Shown here: positions 14,044 to 19,964 of the stretch, piece after piece
How positions within the stretch are numbered: the stretch's first letter is position 1
Layout of the letters: the number at the start of each line of letters is the position of its first letter
From: JBCCJA01 sp039045975
GTDB lineage: Bacteria; Planctomycetota; Planctomycetia; Planctomycetales; Planctomycetaceae
Assembly (NCBI GenBank): GCA_039045975.1
Contig: JBCCJA010000066.1
Span: 1 to 19,964 of the forward strand
Length of the DNA: 19,964 bases
Direction: 5' to 3'
The notes under the pieces: model-generated
Seen by the model: the letters and a program-made list of their open reading frames with translations, nothing else
Told to the model about the DNA's origin: nothing
Database searches by the model: none
Position numbers and translations under genes: made by a program

Positions 14044-15537
14044 ATGAAGTTCCTCCGCGGCATGCTCGACTCGGTCGAGCCGATGTTCAAACCGGGCGGC
14101 AAGCTCGAACGGCTCTATCCCCTGTACGAGGCGGGCGACACCTTCCTCTACACGCCGGGGGAGGTCGCGCACGACGTGACCCATGTCCGCGACGGGATCG
14201 ACCTTAAGCGGATGATGACGTTTGTCGTCGTCGCCCTGACACCCTGTATCGCGTTCGGCCTGTGGAACACCGGCTATCAAGCGAACAAGGCGCTTGCGGA
14301 CAACGCGGCAGCGATGCAGGCCGGGATCGAGAAGGCGAAGCAGACACGGGTCGCCGACGCGGGCGAGGCCCTCGCCGCCGCTCAAGCCGCCCAGGCGGCC
14401 GGTGAAGAAGGGGCCGCCGCACTCGTCGCCGAGGCGGAAGCCGCGGTCGCCGCCGCCGAGGCCTACGAGACGACGCAGATCGTCTACGACGGTGACGAGG
14501 CGCCTTACGCGGTGGCTTCGATCGACAACGGCGACTGGCACCTGTGGCTGATGTCGATGTCGGGCCTCGGTTTTTCGCCGTCGAACCCGATCTCGTGCAT
14601 CGTGCACGGGGCCTTGTGGTTCCTCCCGCTGTACATCGTGACGCTCGCGGCGGGCGGGACCGCCGAAGCCGCGTTCGCGATCGTCCGCAAGCACGAGATC
14701 AACGAGGGGTTCCTAGTCACCTCGATGCTGTACCCACTGACGCTGCCGCCGACCTGCCCGCTGTGGATCGCGGCGTTGGGCATCTTGTTCGGCGTCGTGC
14801 TCGCGAAAGAGGTCTTCGGCGGGACGGGCAAGAACTTCCTGAACATCGCGTTGACCAGCCGGGCGTTCCTGTATTTCGCCTATCCGGGCGAGATGATCGG
14901 CGACAAGGTCTGGAACGCCGGCACGGCGGCCCTGCGTCAGCCCGACGGGTCGTTCGCCGACGGCTACTCGGCGGCGACGATGCTGACCTGGATGGGCACG
15001 GCCGACGGCGGGACGACGATGGCCCAGGCCGAGGCGGCGTCGGGGGCGACATTCTTCGCCGCGACGCTCGGGAACATCGAGGGCGCGATCGGGTCGACGT
15101 CGGCGTTGGCGTGCCTGATCGGGGCGGGGATTTTGATCGCGACCGGCGTCGGTTCTTGGCGGATCATCGCCGGGTGCGTCGTCGGCATGGTGGCGTTCGC
15201 GACGCCGCTGTGGCTGATCGGCAGCGAGACGAACGCCGTATTCGCGATCCCGCCGTGGACACACCTCGTGATCGGCGGCTTCGCGTTCGGGGCCGTCTTC
15301 ATGGCGACCGACCCGGTGTCGGCGTCGATGACGAACACGGGGCGGTGGGTATATGGGATCCTGATCGGTCTGATGACGGCGCTCATCCGCGTCGTGAATC
15401 CCGCCTTCCCGGAAGGGATCGGGCTGGCCGTGCTGTTCGGGAATGTGTTCGCGCCGCTGATCGATTATTTCGTCGTCGAGGCGAACATCGCCCGGCGTAA
15501 GGCGTACCTGACGAAGGGCTCGGCCCAGACTGCGTAA
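14044..15537 (+). CDS. nqrB: Na+-translocating NADH:quinone reductase subunit B
   Basis: A 497-residue integral membrane subunit that binds covalent FMN and riboflavin and forms the sodium path. The flavinylation site is DGYSAAT (306-312), with T312 the expected FMN-phosphoester threonine modified by ApbE. FLNIALTSRAFLYFAYP and MATDPVSASMTNTGRW are typical NqrB stretches, and about ten hydrophobic helices are seen. The protein is roughly 80 residues longer than the Vibrio subunit (about 415). Most of the excess is an Ala/Glu-rich, probably helical insert at about 80-145, right after the first membrane helix (about 57-77). The last helices end near the C terminus. ApbE is not encoded in this window. 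Confidence 0.96.
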   Translation: MKFLRGMLDSVEPMFKPGGKLERLYPLYEAGDTFLYTPGEVAHDVTHVRDGIDLKRMMTFVVVALTPCIAFGLWNTGYQANKALADNAAAMQAGIEKAKQTRVADAGEALAAAQAAQAAGEEGAAALVAEAEAAVAAAEAYETTQIVYDGDEAPYAVASIDNGDWHLWLMSMSGLGFSPSNPISCIVHGALWFLPLYIVTLAAGGTAEAAFAIVRKHEINEGFLVTSMLYPLTLPPTCPLWIAALGILFGVVLAKEVFGGTGKNFLNIALTSRAFLYFAYPGEMIGDKVWNAGTAALRQPDGSFADGYSAATMLTWMGTADGGTTMAQAEAASGATFFAATLGNIEGAIGSTSALACLIGAGILIATGVGSWRIIAGCVVGMVAFATPLWLIGSETNAVFAIPPWTHLVIGGFAFGAVFMATDPVSASMTNTGRWVYGILIGLMTALIRVVNPAFPEGIGLAVLFGNVFAPLIDYFVVEANIARRKAYLTKGSAQTA

Positions 15538-15593
15538 TATCGGGCCGGGCGGCCGACGGCCGTCCGGCTACGACGTTTGAGAAAGAGACTGCG

Positions 15594-16412
15594 GTGTCGA
15601 AAGATTCCTTCGGTTATGTCGTGACGGTCGCCGCCGCCTTGTGCGTCGCGTGTTCGATCGTCGTTTCGACGGCGGCGGTCGGGCTGAGCGGCCTGCAGGC
15701 CGCCAACAAGCTGCTCGACAAGAACAAGAACGTCTTGATGGCGGCCGGTCTGGCGACGCCCGGGATGTCGGGCGACGACATCAACGCGACCTTCGACGAG
15801 AAGGTCACGAAGCTGATCATCGACCGCGAGACGGGCGACGTCGTGAACCCCGACGAGGTCGAGGCGATCACGGCCGACTACGACCAGCGGGCGGCCGAGA
15901 AGAAGCCCGAGTTAACCGTCGATATCCCGGCCGAGGCCGGCTACCTGATCGGGTCGGAGCCTAAGTACGTCACCGCGTACGTGATCTCGCCCGAAGCCGG
16001 CGAGCTGCCCCAGCTCGTCCTGCCGATCCGCGGCAAAGGCCTGTGGTCGACGCTCTACGGATTCCTGGCCCTTAAGGTCGACTTCGGGCAACTCGATCCT
16101 TCCGAGCGGTTCGTCGTCAACGGGATCACCTACTACGAGCACGCCGAGACCCCGGGGCTCGGCGGCGAGGTCGACAACCCGAACTGGAAGGCCCAGTGGC
16201 CCGACCTGAAGGCGTTCGACAGCGAGTGGACGCCCAAGATCGCGGTCTCCAAAAGCGTCGCCGACCCCGACTATCACGTCGATGCGATGGCCGGCGCGAC
16301 GATCACGTCGGACGGCGTCGAGAACATGGTCCAGTTCTGGCTCGGAGATTATGGCTTCGGGAAGTTCCTGAAGGGACTAGAACCGGATGTGATTCAGACG
16401 GCGGCGAACTGA
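15594..16412 (+). CDS. nqrC: Na+-translocating NADH:quinone reductase subunit C
   Basis: A 272-residue subunit with one N-terminal membrane helix (about 8-30) and a periplasmic FMN domain. The flavinylation motif is DAMAGAT (230-236), with T236 the expected attachment residue; TPGLGGEVDNPNW (186-198) is another family signature. It relays electrons within Na+-NQR. The start is a GTG at 15594, where the conserved MSKDSFGY-type N terminus begins; a purine-rich stretch GAGAAAGAGA precedes it. It follows nqrB after 56 bases that contain a short GC palindrome (GACGGCCGTC) and precedes nqrD by 54 bases. Confidence 0.95.
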   Translation: MSKDSFGYVVTVAAALCVACSIVVSTAAVGLSGLQAANKLLDKNKNVLMAAGLATPGMSGDDINATFDEKVTKLIIDRETGDVVNPDEVEAITADYDQRAAEKKPELTVDIPAEAGYLIGSEPKYVTAYVISPEAGELPQLVLPIRGKGLWSTLYGFLALKVDFGQLDPSERFVVNGITYYEHAETPGLGGEVDNPNWKAQWPDLKAFDSEWTPKIAVSKSVADPDYHVDAMAGATITSDGVENMVQFWLGDYGFGKFLKGLEPDVIQTAAN

Positions 16413-16466
16413 AGCGATGCACGACCCGCGGACGGCTCCCCCGACCCCCCCGGCAGGGCGGTAACT

Positions 16467-17096
16467 ATGGCGAAACAATCGGCGACCTCGGTTCTGTTCG
16501 ACCCGGTCCTGAACAACAACCCGATCGGCCTGCAGATCCTCGGGATCTGCTCCGCGTTGGCGGTGACGACGAAGCTCGACACGTCGCTGGTGATGGCGGC
16601 GGCGGTCGTCGCGGTGACGGCGTGCTCGAACACCGCGGTCGCCGCGATCCGGCAGTTCATCCCGGGCAGCATCCGCATCATCGTGCAGATGACGATCATC
16701 GCGAGCCTCGTGATCGTCGTCGACCAGATCCTCAAGGCATTCCTGTACGACATCTCGAAGCAGCTGTCGGTCTTCGTCGGGCTGATCATCACAAACTGCA
16801 TCGTGATGGGCCGGGCCGAAGGCTTCGCGATGAAGAACGAGCCCGGTATCAGCTTCCTAGACGGCGTCGGGAACGGGCTCGGTTACGGGTTCGTGCTGAT
16901 CATCGTCGGCTTCTTCCGCGAACTGTTCGGCTCGGGCACGCTGCTCGGCTATGCGTTGATGCCGAAGATCACCGAAGGCGGCTGGTACACGCCGAACGGA
17001 ATGATGCTGCTCCCGCCGAGTGCGTTCTTCATTATCGGCGTGTTCATCTGGGTCGTCCGGACGTTCAAGCCGAACCAGATCGAGCACGACGGCTGA
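16467..17096 (+). CDS. nqrD: Na+-translocating NADH:quinone reductase subunit D
   Basis: A 209-residue membrane protein with about six helices, of the NqrD/RnfE family and usual length. Cysteines C28 (GICSALAVT) and C111 (ITNCIVMGRAEGF) sit in the two half-helix positions that, together with those of NqrE, hold the intramembrane iron centre. The start is ATG 16467 with a GGGCGG stretch upstream. NqrD pairs with NqrE as inverted partners in the membrane. It is read with nqrC and nqrE on the same strand with short gaps (54 and 66 bases). Confidence 0.96.
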   Translation: MAKQSATSVLFDPVLNNNPIGLQILGICSALAVTTKLDTSLVMAAAVVAVTACSNTAVAAIRQFIPGSIRIIVQMTIIASLVIVVDQILKAFLYDISKQLSVFVGLIITNCIVMGRAEGFAMKNEPGISFLDGVGNGLGYGFVLIIVGFFRELFGSGTLLGYALMPKITEGGWYTPNGMMLLPPSAFFIIGVFIWVVRTFKPNQIEHDG

Positions 17097-17162
17097 GCGA
17101 CCCGCAAGACGCTCCCGAGACTGATCCACCCCGCGGACCCTTTCGACCCCTAGCCCACAGCC

Positions 17163-17807
<645 letters not shown>

Positions 17808-17809
17808 AA

Positions 17810-17947
17810 GGCGAGCCCCGGGCGTCCGCCCGGGGATGGGTCGACGAAACACTGAACCTATAATCGCCCGAAACCCGAAATACTCCTTACTTACAAACAG
17901 TCACAGTGATGCGAGGTCATCCCCGGGCTGACGCCTCGGGGCTCGCC
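17810..17947. repeat. Dispersed inverted repeat between nqrE and nqrF
   Basis: The left arm at 17810-17836 and right arm at 17920-17947 are reverse complements except for one extra base and one substitution. They enclose an 83-base, less GC-rich loop. The arms start GGCGAGC and contain GGGCGTCCGCCC or GGCGTCAGCCC, the core also found in the elements at 19243-19332 and 19869-19958. The left arm alone also folds as CCCCGGGCG-TC-CGCCCGGGG. The loop contains TATAAT (17859-17864) without a good -35, so a separate nqrF promoter is possible but unproven. The element sits inside the nqr operon, where strong pairing could reduce readthrough into nqrF or protect the upstream message. Confidence 0.8.
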
Positions 17948-17963
17948 TAAAGAAACCGGTCAG

Positions 17964-19187
17964 ATGCTCGAAATCGCACTCGGCGTCAGTTTCTTCACCG
18001 TTATCGTGCTCGCGCTCGTCGCGGTCATCTTGTTGGCCCGCAACCAGCTCGTCGCGAGCGGGAACGTAAACATCGAGGTCAACGGGCAGAAGACGCTGTC
18101 GGTCCCGGCCGGCGGGAAGCTGCTCGGAGCCCTCGCCGAAAACGGCATCTTCGTCTCGTCGGCCTGCGGCGGCGGCGGCACGTGTGCCCAATGCAAAGTC
18201 GATATCCACGAAGGCGGCGGCGACCTGCTCGAAACCGAGAAGGGTCACATCAACAAAAAAGAGGCGAAGTGCGGGACGCGGCTTTCGTGTCAGGTCGCGA
18301 TCAAGCAAGACATGAAGATCGAAGTCCCCGAGGAGGTCTTCGGCGTCGAGAAGTGGGAGTGCACCGTCCGCTCGAACGACAACGTCGCGACGTTCATTAA
18401 AGAGCTGGTGCTCGACCTGCCGGAGGGCTCCGACGTCGCCTTCAAAGCGGGCGGCTTCATCCAGATCGAAGCCCCGCCGCACGACATCTCGTACGCCGAC
18501 TTCGACATCGAGGAGCAGTACCGCGACGACTGGGACCAGTTCGACCTGTGGAAGATCCGCTCGAAGGTCGACGAAGAGGTCGTCCGGGCCTACTCGATGG
18601 CGAATTACCCGGGCGAGAAGGGCCAGATCAAACTCAACGTCCGCGTCGCGACACCGCCGCCGCGGGCCCCGGAAGGTACACCGCCCGGGAAAATGTCGAG
18701 CTACATCTTTAATCTAAAACCGGGCGACAAGTGCACGATCTCCGGCCCGTACGGCGAGTTCTTCATTAAGGAGACGAAGGCCGAAATGGTCTACATCGGC
18801 GGCGGTGCCGGGATGGCCCCGCTGCGGAGTCACCTGTTCGAGCTGTTCCGCGGCCAGAAGTCAGACCGCAAAATCTCGTACTGGTACGGCGGTCGCTCGG
18901 CCCGCGAGCTGTTCTACATCGACGAGTTCGACGAGATCGAGGAGCAGTTCCCGAACTTCAAGATGAACATCGCGTTGTCCGACCCGATGCCGGAGGACAA
19001 CTGGACCGGCTACACGGGCTTCATCCACCAGGTGCTCCACGACGAATACCTGGCGAAGCACCCGTCGCCGGAAGATATCGAGTACTACATCTGCGGCCCG
19101 CCGATCATGCTGTCGAGTGTGCTGAACATGCTCGACAGCCTCGGTGTCGAGCCGGAACAGATCGCCTTCGACGACTTCGGGTCGTAA
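17964..19187 (+). CDS. nqrF: Na+-translocating NADH:quinone reductase subunit F (NADH dehydrogenase)
   Basis: A 407-residue electron entry subunit: one N-terminal membrane helix (about 5-25), a plant-type 2Fe-2S domain with C68, C74, C77 and C109, then a ferredoxin-reductase-like FAD/NADH module. The FAD motif is RAYSMAN (208-214), the NAD-binding glycine motif GGGAGMAP (279-286), and the C-terminal NAD motif CGPP (377-380). The length matches the family. It takes electrons from NADH and passes them through FAD and the iron-sulfur centre. ATG 17964 starts the membrane helix. Codons 376-407 and the following terminator and repeat are duplicated in diverged form from 19716 on. Confidence 0.97.
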   Translation: MLEIALGVSFFTVIVLALVAVILLARNQLVASGNVNIEVNGQKTLSVPAGGKLLGALAENGIFVSSACGGGGTCAQCKVDIHEGGGDLLETEKGHINKKEAKCGTRLSCQVAIKQDMKIEVPEEVFGVEKWECTVRSNDNVATFIKELVLDLPEGSDVAFKAGGFIQIEAPPHDISYADFDIEEQYRDDWDQFDLWKIRSKVDEEVVRAYSMANYPGEKGQIKLNVRVATPPPRAPEGTPPGKMSSYIFNLKPGDKCTISGPYGEFFIKETKAEMVYIGGGAGMAPLRSHLFELFRGQKSDRKISYWYGGRSARELFYIDEFDEIEEQFPNFKMNIALSDPMPEDNWTGYTGFIHQVLHDEYLAKHPSPEDIEYYICGPPIMLSSVLNMLDSLGVEPEQIAFDDFGS

Positions 19188-19205
19188 CGCAGAGGACGAA
19201 ACGAC

Positions 19206-19235
19206 AAAGCCCGGCCGATTCGGCCGGGCTTTTTT
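19206..19235 (+). terminator. Rho-independent terminator of the nqr operon
   Basis: A 12 bp stem, AAAGCCCGGCCG (19206-19217) pairing with CGGCCGGGCTTT (19221-19232), has loop ATT and ends in a run of six T (19230-19235). It begins 19 bases after the nqrF stop. It is nearly symmetric, so it could also stop transcription from the other side. Confidence 0.93.
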
Positions 19236-19242
19236 CGTTTCT

Positions 19243-19332
19243 GGTGAGCGGTGGGCGTCAGCCCTCCGGTGGGTCGTCAGAAAACTCAGTCGTCTCGTTT
19301 ACCCACCGGAAGGCTGACGCCTACCGCTCGCC
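19243..19332. repeat. Dispersed inverted repeat (32 bp arms) after nqrF
   Basis: Arms at 19243-19274 and 19301-19332 are reverse complements with three mismatches in 32 and enclose a 26-base loop. The arms carry GAGCGGTGGGCGTCAGCC and end in CCGGTGGGT. The element belongs to the same family as 17810-17947 and 19869-19958. No open frame of its own is seen, so it is a non-coding palindromic element like REP or MITE sequences. It lies between the nqr terminator and the next gene. Confidence 0.88.
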
Positions 19333-19406
19333 GATGCGCGAACGGAGGTGGTGCCGATCGGCCTCGACGTGTTATCGACGACGATGTTCCTATTGGAGTG
19401 CCCGCG

Positions 19407-19823
19407 ATGCGCGTCGGTGCCATAGTCTTAGCGGGGTGGTGGGCGGTCTCATTCGCGTCGGCATCGGCAGGCGAGACCGGTCGATTTATGTTCGGCGTGC
19501 ATGTGAACATGAACGCCGGTCTGATCCCCGGTCCCGTAATGCCGGTAAAGACGCCGGACGGCCAGCCGCTGTGGCGTTACGAGATTCATTTCAACGGCCG
19601 GGAAGTTGAACTGATCGAACGCGATCTCGGGTTCGAGGTGAACTGGCCGAAGATCGGGGATGTCGGCTCGCGGTTCCCGACGGAGACGGTTGCTACGGAG
19701 TGGATCGTGCATGACATCCTCGGCTCGCCGATCATGCCCTCGGGGGCGATGAACGTGCTCGATCGTCTCGGCGTAGAGTCGGAGCAGATCGCCTTCGACG
19801 ACTTTGGGTCGTCAGGCAGATAA
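19407..19823 (+). CDS. Small secreted protein of unknown function with an nqrF-derived C-terminus
   Basis: A 138-residue protein. Residues 1-21 form a signal peptide (MRVGAIVLAGWWAVSFASASA, cleavage after ASA), so the product is probably exported. Residues 22-103 match no family I recognise; they contain HVNMNAGLIPGPVMPVKTPDG and WRYEIHFNGREVELIERD. Residues 104-135 align without gaps to NqrF 376-407 (23 of 32 identical) and end in EQIAFDDFGS, followed by SGR and stop. ATG 19407 is preferred because GGAG lies nine bases upstream and the signal peptide begins there; earlier in-frame codons run through the dispersed repeat. It may be a real gene whose 3' end was replaced by an nqrF tail, or a decaying chimera. 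It has its own terminator copy. Confidence 0.65.
   Translation: MRVGAIVLAGWWAVSFASASAGETGRFMFGVHVNMNAGLIPGPVMPVKTPDGQPLWRYEIHFNGREVELIERDLGFEVNWPKIGDVGSRFPTETVATEWIVHDILGSPIMPSGAMNVLDRLGVESEQIAFDDFGSSGR
19716..19811 (+). repeat. Diverged duplicate of the nqrF 3' end
   Basis: These 96 bases align without gaps to 19089-19184 of nqrF; I count 78 identical. The alignment continues with one gap through the terminator (19835-19861) and the first arm of the dispersed repeat (19869-19900). The whole direct repeat is therefore about 185 bases (19089-19274 versus 19716-19900). Of 14 differing codons, nine change the residue, so constraint on NqrF function has been lost in this copy. It now encodes the end of the small secreted protein. 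Confidence 0.9.
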
Positions 19824-19834
19824 TGAAACGAGAA

Positions 19835-19861
19835 AGCCGGGCCGATCGGCCCGGCTCTTTT
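19835..19861 (+). terminator. Rho-independent terminator, duplicate of the nqr terminator
   Basis: AGCCGGGCCG (19835-19844) pairs with CGGCCCGGCT (19847-19856), followed by CTTTT. It lies 11 bases after the stop of the small secreted protein gene and is collinear with the terminator after nqrF. Stem bases have changed on both sides together, so pairing has been kept. Confidence 0.88.
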
Positions 19862-19868
19862 CGTTTAT

Positions 19869-19958
19869 GGCGAGCGGTGGGCGTCAGCCCACCGGTGGGT
19901 GTTCGGAAAAAACACCCGTCACGTTCACCCCCCCGAAGGCTGACGCCAGCCGCGCGCC
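19869..19958. repeat. Dispersed inverted repeat, third copy
   Basis: Arms at 19869-19900 and 19927-19958 are reverse complements with seven mismatches in 32 and enclose a 26-base loop. The left arm, with GGCGAGCGGTGGGCGTCAGC, is nearly identical to that at 19243-19274, as expected if it was duplicated together with the nqrF tail and terminator. The right arm has decayed more. Confidence 0.8.
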
Positions 19959-19964
19959 GGCGGC

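Noticed and set aside
14544..15500. Arg/Asp-rich frame within nqrB
   Set aside because: Alternate frame of nqrB with no domain.
17859..17864. TATAAT as an nqrF promoter
   Set aside because: No -35 element at a suitable distance, so a promoter call is not supported.
19243..19958. CRISPR array
   Set aside because: The repeats are long inverted pairs, not short direct repeats with regular unique spacers, and no cas gene is present.

Overview
This 20 kb window is GC-rich and reads as chromosome of a planctomycete (phylum Planctomycetota). The main support is three prepilin-like DUF1559 / H-X9-DG proteins alternating with small lipoproteins, an ECF sigma factor plus FecR-type membrane protein pair, and GC-rich dispersed hairpin repeats of a kind I associate with that phylum. 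The phylum assignment is inference from gene families; no rRNA is present. The first 57 bases are a pure C run, probably a contig-end artefact.

Layout. (1) 290-2062 (+) encodes a dihydrolipoamide dehydrogenase with a fused N-terminal lipoyl domain (lpdA). (2) 2044-4791 (-) encodes a large membrane-anchored KAP-family P-loop NTPase with partly AT-richer DNA. It sits exactly between the end of lpdA and a second, diverged copy of the last 36 lpdA codons (4853-4960), so it looks like an inserted accessory cassette. (3) 5174-12152 (-) is a seven-gene cluster: ECF sigma factor, FecR-domain membrane protein (ATGA overlap), DUF1559 protein, lipoprotein, DUF1559 protein, then a 387 bp gap, a third DUF1559 protein and a second lipoprotein. 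Short GC hairpins lie between several of these genes. (4) 12593-19187 (+) is a complete nqrABCDEF operon for the sodium-pumping NADH:quinone oxidoreductase, with a plausible promoter before nqrA, a dispersed inverted repeat between nqrE and nqrF, and a strong intrinsic terminator after nqrF. (5) 19407-19823 (+) is a small secreted protein gene whose last third is a diverged copy of the nqrF 3' end. It is followed by a second copy of the nqrF terminator and of the adjacent dispersed repeat.

How it works together. lpdA supplies E3 activity for 2-oxoacid dehydrogenases and makes NADH; Nqr oxidises NADH and pumps sodium. The sigma/FecR pair probably controls surface or secreted prepilin-like proteins. 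The most unusual signal is structural: twice in 20 kb, a non-core gene lies directly downstream of a conserved metabolic gene and is bracketed by a second, roughly 81-83 percent identical copy of that gene's 3' end. This suggests repeated capture of accessory genes at the 3' ends of protein-coding genes, with no integrase or transposase visible in the window.
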